Position numbers and translations under genes: made by a program. 9,640 bases of DNA from Candidatus Atribacteria bacterium. Lineage in GTDB: Bacteria > Atribacterota > JS1 > SB-45 > 34-128. The DNA lies in the NCBI GenBank assembly GCA_003451675.1, contig DMCY01000009.1, positions 1 to 9,640 of the forward strand, given 5' to 3'. This document shows positions 1-6,796 of this stretch, piece by piece. Below the pieces are notes generated by a model that saw nothing but the letters and a program-made list of their open reading frames with translations, was not told the origin of the DNA and ran no database searches. Positions within the stretch are counted from its first letter, which is position 1. Each line of letters begins with the position of its first letter.

Positions 1-177
1 TGGGGTAAGACCGGGACCTTATCCTCGGCTTCAGCACTTGCCGGATTATTAGAGACTAAAAATAAGAGATGGGTAGTCTTTTGTCTTATGGAAAATAATT
101 TTATCTTTATAGAAGAAGAGAATGATCCTAAAATTTTTGAAAATAGAATATTAAAGTACCTCTACGAAAATTTGTAG
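1..177 (+). CDS. D-alanyl-D-alanine carboxypeptidase/endopeptidase, PBP4 (peptidase S13) type, C-terminal fragment
   Basis: Only the last 58 codons are inside the window; the gene is open at the left edge and ends at TAG 175-177. The fragment begins W-G-K-T-G-T-L-S-S-A-S-A-L-A-G. The KTG box followed by T-L-(S/N)-x-x-S-A-L-A-G is typical of the third active-site motif of the S13 (DacB/PBP4) penicillin-binding proteins, which trim the terminal D-Ala of peptidoglycan stem peptides or cut crosslinks outside the cytoplasmic membrane. The following W-V-V-F-C-L-M strand fits the last beta strand of that fold. The serine (SxxK) and SxN boxes would lie upstream and cannot be checked. It is followed by other wall-remodelling genes. 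The stop codon lies inside the GTAG head of a REP-like repeat, so the repeat may have set the exact C-terminus. Family call good; exact substrate not determinable. Confidence 0.82.
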   Translation, partial: WGKTGTLSSASALAGLLETKNKRWVVFCLMENNFIFIEEENDPKIFENRILKYLYENL

Positions 178-197
178 TACCACGGCGTGAAAGGCAA
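174..197 (+). repeat. Degenerate GTAG-type REP copy
   Basis: GTAG (174-177) is followed by TACCACGGCGTGAAAGGC. The core CACGGCGTG is identical to that of the intact REP at 226-249, but the 3' arm has decayed so the stem is only about 4 bp. It overlaps the stop codon of the upstream carboxypeptidase. Confidence 0.55.
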
Positions 198-225
198 AAA
201 TAAGTTTACATGTTTTAAATAGTTT

Positions 226-249
226 GTAGCAGCACGGCGTGCCGTGCTG
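226..249 (+). repeat. REP palindrome (GTAG head + 8-bp hairpin), left half of a REPIN
   Basis: The GTAG tetranucleotide at 226-229 is followed directly by a perfect palindrome: CAGCACGG (230-237), CGTG (238-241), CCGTGCTG (242-249). A GTAG-like head in front of a short GC-rich hairpin is the hallmark of REP sequences mobilised in trans by RAYT (TnpA-REP, Y1 HuH) transposases. No RAYT gene is in the window. The stem is far richer in GC than the surroundings. It has no T-tract, so it is not an intrinsic terminator. Confidence 0.7.
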
Positions 250-271
250 AAGGAGATATATTAAATAAAAA

Positions 272-295
272 AGACACGATTCATCGTGTCTCTAC
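272..295 (-). repeat. REP palindrome in inverse orientation, right half of a REPIN
   Basis: On the minus strand GTAG (295-292) is followed directly by AGACACGAT, a 2-nt loop, and ATCGTGTCT (291-272), a perfect 9-bp stem. The stem sequence differs from the REP at 226-249, but the layout (GTAG abutting a palindrome with a CACG core) is the same. The two face each other 22 bases apart, which is the REPIN arrangement. Confidence 0.65.
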
Positions 296-310
296 AGAAT
301 AAAAACTAAA

Positions 311-2635
311 ATGAAAATAAGAGTGTGTAAAATGAAAACTGCAATGATATTTTTTTTGATAATGATTTTAGCTACCAGCTTATTCGTAGCAAATATTGCT
401 TTGGCTGACAATAATGAGTTGACTGAACTTGAGGCTCAACAACTGAAGATATTAAGGCTTTCTAAAGTAGTAGAAGAACAACCTTCAAATATTGAACTAA
501 AAGAAGATATAGAAAACTATAAGGTGGGATTGGAATTATACCAACAAAGTAATTACCAGCAAGCCATTCCCGAATTATTAAAGATAAAATATTCCACCCT
601 GAATTTACCTCTTTATATTAAATCTCAATATATATTGGGAGATTGTTATAGAAAAATTGAAGATTGGGATAAGGCGATAGAAGTTTATAAAAACTTAGTA
701 GTAGATGTCCCCATTTTGACTGATTATTCCCTCCTTTTTCTGGCTGAAACCTATAGACTTAAAGGTGAAAATCGCGAATCTATAGATACTTATAAACAAA
801 TAATAGAGAATTTTCCTCAAAGCCTAATTATTTCAGAGACCAATTACCAGATAGCTCAGAATTATCGAGAGTTAAATGATACAACTTCTGCGGTAATTTA
901 CTATAAAAATATCTTGGAAGATTCTGAAGATAACCAGCTTAAAGCAAAGGTTTTGCTTGAGCTTTCTGAGATATACTGGCAAGAAAAAAAATATATCGAT
1001 TCTCTTAACTGTTTATATAAGATATTAGATGAAAGCTATAGACTTAAAAGGAATTCAGAACCGGAAGAGTTATTGATTAGACATTTTTATAAGATTCAAG
1101 AGGATTTAAAAGACATAAAGGTTCCTTACCATATAATGGTGAAATGTGCTGATATTCTATTTAAATATCGACAGTATAATCTGGCTGAAGATTTATATAA
1201 GGAAGTGATTAAGACTTTTCCTGAAGCCTCCGATATTGCAGAAGTTTATTATAAGAGGGCAAGGTCCTTATATTACAAAAAGGAGTATAAGGAAGCTGTT
1301 AATCAGTGTGAGGAGATTATAGCAAAATTTCCTCCCAGTGAAATTACTATCAAAGCAAATTATCTTGGGGGCAATTCTCTACGTGCTTTAGGAGAGCGTT
1401 ACTTGGCAATAGATAAGTATGAAAAAATTATCGAACAATATCCTGAAAGCTATTATGCCCGACAATCTTATCTGCGCCTGGCAGAATCTTATTTTCAGTT
1501 AGAAGAACAAGAAAAAGGGATTTCCCCATGGAGAGAATTGATAAGCAGATACCCTAATAGCTATGAATCAATGACTTCTCTATGGAATTTAGCCCGATAT
1601 TATACCAATAATAATGTTGATCTTAAGGCATTAGATTACTATCGAGAATTATCAGAAAGATTTTCTCAAAGCAGATTGGGAGATGATGCCCTGTACTGGA
1701 AGGGAAAGATTTTAGAGAATATGGGGTCAGATGAGGAGGCAAAAATTGCTTACGAGAAGCTTATTCGGGAATACCCCTTGAGTTATTATACTGAAAGAAT
1801 TATAGAACAGAGAAGTGATATTAGTTTTGCTTGGCCTGTTTATGTCTCTAAGAAAGAAGATTTTATAAATTTAGAGGAATTTTTTAAAAAATATGATAAA
1901 ATAGAGGGTAAAGGTCAGCTGTCACTACTTAAAGCAGAATTGTTTGAAGAGATTAGTTTTTACAAAGAATCAATAGTTGAATTAAATGGAACATTAAATT
2001 ACTATCCCGGAAACATCTTTTTATTATTTAGGTTAAGTGATATTTATAAAAAGAATAGGGATTATTACAATTCTTTAAATTATGCGGAGATAATTTTTAA
2101 TTATTTAAAAGATAATCATCAATTAGAGGAATTACCTCTTGAATTATGGGAAAGTCTCTATCCTCTTTATTATGAGGATATGATTAAAGAACGTGCTTTG
2201 GAATACGAAATAGATCCCTTACTTGTTTTGGCTATGATTAGGGAGGAGAGCAGATTTAACACCTGGGATGAATCAGTTGCCGGGGCCAGGGGATTGATGC
2301 AGATAATTTTTTCAACCGGGGAATGGATTGCTCAGAAGATAAATCTGGAAGAATTTAATGATGAAATGCTCTTTGACCCCGAGATTAATATTGATTTAGG
2401 CTGCTGGTATATTAATTACCTAAAAGGAAGATTTTCAAATGATTCAATATTAGTGATTTCTGGTTATAATGCCGGTCCAGGGACAACCGGTAAGTGGTTA
2501 AAGCAATATGATAGGTCTGACCTGGATAATTTTGTAGAAAATGTTCCTTATTCTGAGACCAGAGAGCATATAAAAAAAGTAATGAAATCTTACCAGATGT
2601 ACAAAAGATTGGTACAGGTTTTAAGCGAAGAGTAA
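311..2635 (+). CDS. Secreted TPR-repeat soluble lytic transglycosylase (SLT, GH23 family)
   Basis: This is a 774-residue exported enzyme predicted to cleave the MurNAc-GlcNAc bond of peptidoglycan with formation of 1,6-anhydro-MurNAc. Residues 13-32 form a hydrophobic signal segment with a probable cleavage after A-L-A32. Residues about 65-490 carry at least eleven TPR-like helical repeats, several ending in F-P or Y-P. The C-terminal SLT domain (about 625-765) has the catalytic glutamate E646 in R-E-E-S-R-F, the G661-L-M-Q motif and the Y719-N-A-G-P-G motif, so all key residues are present. It is longer than Slt70-type enzymes (about 645 residues) because of the extra TPRs, which probably bind partner proteins. 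No SD lies close to ATG 311. The ATGs at 332 (M8, giving a cleaner signal peptide with K next to M) or 344 may be the true start. The AAGGAG at 250-255 is too far away and is separated by a REP hairpin. Other wall hydrolases flank it. Confidence 0.93.
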   Translation: MKIRVCKMKTAMIFFLIMILATSLFVANIALADNNELTELEAQQLKILRLSKVVEEQPSNIELKEDIENYKVGLELYQQSNYQQAIPELLKIKYSTLNLPLYIKSQYILGDCYRKIEDWDKAIEVYKNLVVDVPILTDYSLLFLAETYRLKGENRESIDTYKQIIENFPQSLIISETNYQIAQNYRELNDTTSAVIYYKNILEDSEDNQLKAKVLLELSEIYWQEKKYIDSLNCLYKILDESYRLKRNSEPEELLIRHFYKIQEDLKDIKVPYHIMVKCADILFKYRQYNLAEDLYKEVIKTFPEASDIAEVYYKRARSLYYKKEYKEAVNQCEEIIAKFPPSEITIKANYLGGNSLRALGERYLAIDKYEKIIEQYPESYYARQSYLRLAESYFQLEEQEKGISPWRELISRYPNSYESMTSLWNLARYYTNNNVDLKALDYYRELSERFSQSRLGDDALYWKGKILENMGSDEEAKIAYEKLIREYPLSYYTERIIEQRSDISFAWPVYVSKKEDFINLEEFFKKYDKIEGKGQLSLLKAELFEEISFYKESIVELNGTLNYYPGNIFLLFRLSDIYKKNRDYYNSLNYAEIIFNYLKDNHQLEELPLELWESLYPLYYEDMIKERALEYEIDPLLVLAMIREESRFNTWDESVAGARGLMQIIFSTGEWIAQKINLEEFNDEMLFDPEINIDLGCWYINYLKGRFSNDSILVISGYNAGPGTTGKWLKQYDRSDLDNFVENVPYSETREHIKKVMKSYQMYKRLVQVLSEE

Positions 2636-2662
2636 ATGGAATGGTTTTTGCTGGATTAAAAA

Positions 2663-2669
2663 AGGAGGT
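2663..2669 (+). promoter_or_regulatory. Strong Shine-Dalgarno bridged to the start codon by a hairpin
   Basis: AGGAGGT at 2663-2669 is a near-perfect SD but lies 30 bases before ATG 2700. No start codon lies nearer, and an in-frame TAA at 2691 blocks any earlier start. The gap contains the perfect inverted repeat AAGTTCG (2672-2678) and CGAACTT (2685-2691). If that stem forms, 10 unpaired bases remain between SD and ATG. Confidence 0.6.
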
Positions 2670-2671
2670 AA

Positions 2672-2691
2672 AAGTTCGATACGGCGAACTT
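2672..2691 (+). other. 7-bp stem, 6-nt loop RNA hairpin in the SD-start spacer
   Basis: AAGTTCG, loop ATACGG, CGAACTT form a perfect stem. It lies wholly between the SD and ATG of the zinc-ribbon gene and has no following T-tract, so termination is unlikely. It could control translation or simply shorten the effective spacer. Confidence 0.55.
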
Positions 2692-2699
2692 AAGAACAA

Positions 2700-3032
2700 A
2701 TGACGACTAAAGTAAAAGCTCAACTTTTTTGTCTTCACTGCAATAAAGAAACTAATCATACTATTACCTATAAAGGCGAATATTTAGAGGACATTAAGTG
2801 TAATATTTGCGGAAACGAAATTAGAATTAACCGGGAAAAATTATTAGAAACCTACACTACAGATTTTATAGATAGGGTGTTAACCAAACCTCATCGGATA
2901 ACTGAGGAGATAAAAAAAGATTTATCTCATTTTCTTAAGTCTATGCCTATCAGAATTTTAACCAAACCCTATCGGGTTGCCCAGGAGATAGGAGATATAC
3001 TGCATAAAGAAAAGGATAAAAGCGGTAGGTGA
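2700..3032 (+). CDS. Small zinc-ribbon protein of unknown function
   Basis: This 110-residue protein has no signal peptide or membrane segment, so it is predicted to be cytoplasmic. Residues 11-14 (C-L-H-C) and 34-37 (C-N-I-C) are two CxxC knuckles 19 residues apart, as in treble-clef or rubredoxin-like zinc ribbons. The second half carries an internal duplication: R-V-L-T-K-P-H-R-I-T-E-E-I (about 59-71) and R-I-L-T-K-P-Y-R-V-A-Q-E-I (about 84-96), which probably form two similar helices, followed by a lysine-rich tail. ATG 2700 is the only plausible start because of the TAA at 2691. It begins 64 bases after the transglycosylase stop, with no terminator between, so co-transcription is likely. 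I do not recognise a biochemical role. The family looks like a conserved hypothetical of low-GC bacteria, and neither nucleic-acid nor protein binding can be assigned from sequence alone. Confidence 0.82.
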   Translation: MTTKVKAQLFCLHCNKETNHTITYKGEYLEDIKCNICGNEIRINREKLLETYTTDFIDRVLTKPHRITEEIKKDLSHFLKSMPIRILTKPYRVAQEIGDILHKEKDKSGR

Positions 3033-3038
3033 GTGAGC

Positions 3039-3075
3039 AATTTACTAATTTGCCAAATCTCCAATTTACCAATTA
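3039..3075 (+). repeat. Short degenerate tandem repeat (about 9-nt unit AATTTACCA)
   Basis: AATTTACT, AATTTGCCA, AATCTCC and AATTTACCAATTA follow one another as about four imperfect units in the gap between the zinc-ribbon gene and the promoter of the HTH gene. No coding or hairpin potential is seen. Confidence 0.45.
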
Positions 3076-3095
3076 TTTAGTCGATATAAAAAAAA

Positions 3096-3127
3096 TTGAC
3101 AAAATCATCAAAAAACAATAATATAAT
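3096..3127 (+). promoter_or_regulatory. Near-consensus sigma-70-type promoter of the HTH gene
   Basis: TTGACA at 3096-3101 is a perfect -35 box. TAATAT at 3119-3124 is a -10 candidate with a 17-nt spacer; the overlapping TATAAT at 3122-3127 would give 20 nt. Transcription would begin near 3131-3135, leaving a leader of about 30 nt before ATG 3165. It is the best promoter match noticed in the plus-strand half. Confidence 0.72.
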
Positions 3128-3164
3128 ATAAAGAAATTAGCATAAATCAAGGGAGGTTTATGAG

Positions 3165-3347
3165 ATGGAAGAATATTTAACTGCAAAACAAGTAGCGAAA
3201 TATTTACAAGTAAAACCTCTTACTGTCTATCAATGGGCAAGAACTAATAAGATTCCCGCAGTTAAAATTGGAAGAATCTGGCGTTTTAAAAAGGATGTTA
3301 TTGATAGTTTTTTAGAAAAAAAACCTAAAAAAAACAAGAAAGAGTAA
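3165..3347 (+). CDS. Excisionase/MerR-like helix-turn-helix DNA-binding protein
   Basis: This 60-residue protein is almost entirely one HTH_17 (excisionase-family) domain. Residues 4-50 read Y-L-T-A-K-Q-V-A-K-Y-L-Q-V, then T-V-Y-Q-W-A-R, K-I-P-A-V-K-I-G-R-I-W-R-F and K-K-D-V-I-D-S-F-L. This is the winged-helix pattern in which the first helices form the HTH and the G-R-x-W-R-F wing contacts DNA; the tail is lysine-rich. Members of the family serve as phage or ICE excision factors and as small transcription regulators. No integrase, att site or phage gene is next to it, so a local regulator role is as likely as excision. ATG 3165 has a good SD (AGGGAGG, 3150-3156) 8 nt upstream and its own promoter at 3096-3127. 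It precedes the LysM/M23 gene by 118 bases and could regulate it, but that is inference. Confidence 0.88.
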   Translation: MEEYLTAKQVAKYLQVKPLTVYQWARTNKIPAVKIGRIWRFKKDVIDSFLEKKPKKNKKE

Positions 3348-3465
3348 AACAAATCGTAAAGCCCTTACTAAAATTGAAAAAAATAGAGCTGCTTGAGGAA
3401 ACTTCTTGATTGTTTATTTTTACCTCATTTTTGATTATTAATTCCTAAATAGAGGAGAATAGAGT

Positions 3466-4929
3466 ATGTATTTAGCTCAAAAACATAATAGGGATAAGAG
3501 AAATTCTATTATTTTAGTAACCTTACTTTTATTATTTATCTTTTCTATTCCTTTTTACTCTTTTGCTGATGGTAATAATGATGAATTTATTACTTATAAA
3601 GTAACCAAGGGTGATACTCTATGGAGTATCTCCAAACAATACAATACACCCTTGAAACTAATCTTAGCTCTTAATAATATTAAAGATAAAGATACTTTAT
3701 CCATCGGTCAGATAATTAAAATTCCTCAAGATAATCTTTCTGCCGCTGGTTATATTATCCATATCGTAAAAAAAGGAGAGACTTTATGGTCAATTGCCCA
3801 AAAATATAATCTTTCTGTAGATTTAATTCTTGCCACCAATAACATCGTAAATTCAGAATTAATTTCTATTGGGCAGGAAATGAAAATCCCTTCGCACAAA
3901 AATGCTGTTGCTGAAACAAATATTGTTAACCAGGCAGTTATTGATAAAAAAAATAATAACATTAATAATAATATAAATCAGCCCGAAAAGGCAGAACCGA
4001 TTGTTTATACGGTTAAAGCAGGTGATAATCTATGGAATATTTCTCGAAAATATGGAGTTTCGGTTGAAGTTATTATTGATGTAAATAATCTTAGAGACAA
4101 AGATTTCTTATCACTTGGCCAAAAATTAGAAATCCCCGCAATAGGAGGAGGAGTATCTAACTCTAATCAGAAACAGGAATCAACTATTATAACTTATACT
4201 GTGGTAAAAGGAGATACTTTGTGGAGCATATCCCGGAGATATGATGTAAAGATGACTTCTATCATTTCTGTTAATAATTTAGAAGAAATATCCCGACTAT
4301 CTATCGGTCGACAATTGAAACTGCCGATAACTAATATGGATATTGCCAAAGCGGAAGGATATAGCCAGGATGCTGCAGCAGAGGAGATAATTTATTATGT
4401 AAAAAAAGGAGAAAGTCTGTGGAGCATTTCTCGGAATTATAATGTAAAATTAGAATCCATTATAGCAGCTAACAATATTACCGATGCTTCCAAAATTTCT
4501 GCAGGACAGAAATTGAGAATTCCTAATGTACCTGGAGCCCGCAGCAATATATGTAATTTTATCTGGCCGGTAAGAGGAAGGGTTACTTCTCCTTATGGGA
4601 TGAGAGTTTTAAACGGAAGAAAAGAATTTCATTCCGGTATAGATATCGGAGGTCCCACAGGGACTAATATAGTAGCTGCCGAGAGCGGCAGGGTAAGCTA
4701 TGCTGGTTATATGCGAGGATATGGTAATGTAATTATCTTAAGTCATGATGGGGGATATTCTACGGTATATGGTCATAATTTGGTAAATTTAGTGAAGAAG
4801 GGTCAGTATGTGAAAAAGGGGAGCACAATTGGTAAAGTAGGAAGAACTGGAAATGCTACCGGTCCCCACCTCCATTTTGAAGTAAGATTAAGCGGTAAGC
4901 CGGTTAATCCTCTATCGTATTTAAAATAA
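3466..4929 (+). CDS. Secreted LysM x5 - M23 family peptidoglycan endopeptidase
   Basis: This 487-residue exported wall hydrolase has a signal peptide at residues 14-34 (hydrophobic I-I-L-V-T-L-L-L-L, probable cut after S-F-A34). Five LysM modules follow at about 44-87, 97-141, 181-224, 244-287 and 310-353. Each has the G-D/E-x-L-W-x-I-S/A core and ends in (K/R/E)-I/L-P; they bind GlcNAc-containing glycan. The linker after module 2 (about 150-175) is rich in Asn and Lys. The C-terminal M23 (LytM/lysostaphin-like) domain spans about 363-487. Its zinc ligands are visible as H389 and D393 (H-S-G-I-D) and H470 in H468-L-H470, and H437 in Y-G-H-N is the second catalytic histidine. It is therefore an intact metalloenzyme, unlike degenerate EnvC/NlpD-type activators. 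It should cut peptide crosslinks; exact bond unknown. SD GAGGAG at 3452-3457 is 8 nt before the ATG. Confidence 0.95.
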   Translation: MYLAQKHNRDKRNSIILVTLLLLFIFSIPFYSFADGNNDEFITYKVTKGDTLWSISKQYNTPLKLILALNNIKDKDTLSIGQIIKIPQDNLSAAGYIIHIVKKGETLWSIAQKYNLSVDLILATNNIVNSELISIGQEMKIPSHKNAVAETNIVNQAVIDKKNNNINNNINQPEKAEPIVYTVKAGDNLWNISRKYGVSVEVIIDVNNLRDKDFLSLGQKLEIPAIGGGVSNSNQKQESTIITYTVVKGDTLWSISRRYDVKMTSIISVNNLEEISRLSIGRQLKLPITNMDIAKAEGYSQDAAAEEIIYYVKKGESLWSISRNYNVKLESIIAANNITDASKISAGQKLRIPNVPGARSNICNFIWPVRGRVTSPYGMRVLNGRKEFHSGIDIGGPTGTNIVAAESGRVSYAGYMRGYGNVIILSHDGGYSTVYGHNLVNLVKKGQYVKKGSTIGKVGRTGNATGPHLHFEVRLSGKPVNPLSYLK

Positions 4930-5088
4930 ACAAATTGCTTTTTAAGATATTAATTTATTTATGTATAATTTAAATTGAATTCGCCACTGTGATACAATTA
5001 AGAATAAGAAAGAAAGGAGGAAAATTATTTAAATATTTAATCGGGTATCTTAATTAAAAAGTATTAGAAATTAGAAAGGAGAGTAAAT
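4930..5088 (+). other. Leader region of the substrate-binding protein gene with a spare SD and inverted repeat
   Basis: The gap holds TGTATAAT (4962-4969), a -10-like box with only a weak -35 match. It also holds AATTAAGA (4996-5003) paired with TCTTAATT (5048-5055), which enclose a strong SD-like AAAGGAGG (5013-5020). That SD has no start codon within 15 bases. The working SD, AAAGGAG at 5075-5081, is 7 nt before ATG 5089. No short leader ORF is supported. Confidence 0.35.
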
Positions 5089-6723
5089 ATGAAAAGTAAA
5101 TTGTTTGTAATTTTGTTGTTAACATTAGGATTAGTATTTAGTGTAGTTGGTGCAGCTTCTGCAGGAAGCACTCTGGTATTTGGTAGTAGTGGAGATGCCG
5201 CCAGATTAGACCCTGCTGATGTAACTGATGGAGAATCCATCCAGAGGATGGATAATATCTTCGAAGGTTTGGTTGAATATGAAGCAGGTTCTGTATTGAT
5301 ACAACCTTGTTTAGCTACCTCCTGGGAAGCATCAGCAGATGGGACAGAGATTGTTTTTAGCTTGAGAAAAGGGGTTAAATTTCATGATGGGACAGATTTT
5401 AATGCGGATGCAGTAGTCTTTTCCTTTGCTCGCCAATATGATCCCAATCATCCTTATAATCAATATGGTGAGTGGGCTTACTGGGGATATATGTTTGGTG
5501 ATGTAGATAGGATGGAGAAGATTGATGACTATACGGTAAAATTAGTCTTAAAAAGACCGAATGCCTCTATTATGACCAGTCTCGCCATGTTTACGGTTAA
5601 TATCGTAAGTCCAACCAATGCAGAAAAATATAAAGAAGATGCCTTCAAACATCCCTGTGGTACCGGTCCTTTCAAATTTGTGGAATGGGTAAAAGATGAC
5701 CATATCACCTTAGAGGCAAATGAAAATTATTGGAGAGAAAGACCCAAGCTGGATAAATTAATCTTCAAAGTTATACCTGATCCTTCAGCTAGACTTATGG
5801 CTTTAGAAGTGGGCGAAGTTCAGGGTATAGAATATCCCAATCCCGCTGACTTTGAGAGAATAAAGGCTAATAAAGATTTAGTGCTTATGAGTCAACCAGG
5901 AATGAATGTCGGGTATATGGCTATGAACACCGGATATGGATATATCGATGCCAACCATAATGGAGTGCGTGATATAGCCGATGAACCTCTGGTTAAAACC
6001 CCTGGATATTATGAGCCCCTTACCAAGAAAAAAGTAAGACAGGCAATTAATTTAGCTATCGATAAACAATCAATAGTGGATAATATTTACATGGGAACAG
6101 CAATTAAGGCTAAAAACGGAATGCCTCCTTTTATGTTGGGATATAATGATGAAATACAAGATTATCCTTATGACCCAGCAAAGGCTAAAGAACTTTTAGC
6201 TGAAGCAGGATATCCTGATGGCTTCGAAGTCACTCTCTATGTAATGCCGGTATCCAGACCGTATATGTTCGATCCTCCTAAGATTGGGGAAGCGATTCAA
6301 AGTTATTTAGCTGCAGTGGGCATAACTGTAAAATTCTATCAGGTTGATTGGGGAACCTATCTCCAGGAAACTGAAGAAGGAAATCACCAAATGTGTCTAT
6401 TAGGATGGACCGGTGATAACGGAGACCCGGATAACTTTATGAATGTATTATATGGAGCTAATGCCTGTTCTATTGGTGCAGCTGGAAATTATGCTTTCTA
6501 TACTAATAATACCTGCCAGGAATTACTTTCCGCAGCTTTGGCTACTTATGATGAGGAGAAGAGAGCAGCCTACTATAAGAAGGCCCAGGAAATGATTCAC
6601 GAAGACGCCGGTTGGGTTTATTTAGCTCACTCAACCCAGAATATAGTCTTTAGAACAAACGTAAAGGGTTATGTCCTTAATCCTACTTCCAGAAAATTCT
6701 TCTATCCGGTATGGATAGAATAG
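5089..6723 (+). CDS. ABC transporter substrate-binding protein, oligopeptide/dipeptide type (SBP family 5)
   Basis: This 544-residue exported binding protein is predicted to deliver peptides, or another family-5 ligand such as nickel chelates or sugars, to an ABC importer. The signal peptide is residues 1-25 with cleavage after A-S-A25. There is no lipobox cysteine, so the mature protein should be soluble in a periplasm, which favours a diderm host. The mature start T-L-V-F-G-S-S-G-D-A-A-R-L-D-P and the early F-E-G-L-V-E-Y are the usual family-5 opening. G191-T-G-P-F-K followed by E-N-Y-W is the family signature. K-K-V-R-Q-A-I-N-L-A-I-D-K and Y-D-P-A-K-A-K-E-L-L-A-E-A-G-Y-P sit in the second lobe as expected. 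Length matches DppA/OppA relatives. No permease or ATPase genes follow; a strong terminator closes the unit. The permeases must be elsewhere or were displaced by the nearby transposons. Ligand cannot be read from sequence. Confidence 0.94.
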   Translation: MKSKLFVILLLTLGLVFSVVGAASAGSTLVFGSSGDAARLDPADVTDGESIQRMDNIFEGLVEYEAGSVLIQPCLATSWEASADGTEIVFSLRKGVKFHDGTDFNADAVVFSFARQYDPNHPYNQYGEWAYWGYMFGDVDRMEKIDDYTVKLVLKRPNASIMTSLAMFTVNIVSPTNAEKYKEDAFKHPCGTGPFKFVEWVKDDHITLEANENYWRERPKLDKLIFKVIPDPSARLMALEVGEVQGIEYPNPADFERIKANKDLVLMSQPGMNVGYMAMNTGYGYIDANHNGVRDIADEPLVKTPGYYEPLTKKKVRQAINLAIDKQSIVDNIYMGTAIKAKNGMPPFMLGYNDEIQDYPYDPAKAKELLAEAGYPDGFEVTLYVMPVSRPYMFDPPKIGEAIQSYLAAVGITVKFYQVDWGTYLQETEEGNHQMCLLGWTGDNGDPDNFMNVLYGANACSIGAAGNYAFYTNNTCQELLSAALATYDEEKRAAYYKKAQEMIHEDAGWVYLAHSTQNIVFRTNVKGYVLNPTSRKFFYPVWIE

Positions 6724-6755
6724 AAAAAATTCTCTTAGTTTGAATTTTCGTAAAT

Positions 6756-6784
6756 GGGAAGGGGTGGCTTAGTCACTCCTTCCC
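6756..6784 (+). other. Strong hairpin upstream of the terminator
   Basis: GGGAAGGGGTG (6756-6766), loop GCTTAGT, CACTCCTTCCC (6774-6784) form an 11-bp stem with one G-U pair. It has no T-tract of its own. It lies 32 bases after the substrate-binding protein stop and probably protects the mRNA 3' end or assists the terminator that follows. Confidence 0.65.
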
Positions 6785-6796
6785 CGAGTGAAATAA

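Noticed and set aside
272..291. Perfect hairpin as a terminator of the carboxypeptidase gene
   Set aside because: No T-tract follows the stem on the plus strand; the GTAG-palindrome layout fits a REP better.
2412..2759. Minus-strand 115-codon open frame
   Set aside because: It lies opposite the SLT domain and the start of the zinc-ribbon gene, has no recognisable motif, and both plus-strand genes are well supported.
3039..3075. Short tandem repeats as a CRISPR-like array
   Set aside because: Units are about 9 nt, degenerate and lack spacers; no cas gene is present.
3390..3434. Possible terminator between the HTH and LysM genes (TGAGG ... CCTCA followed by T5)
   Set aside because: The stem is only 5 bp with a loop of over 20 bases; too weak to call.
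3750..3962. Minus-strand 70-codon open frame
   Set aside because: It is antisense to LysM module 2 and its linker, with no SD or family resemblance.
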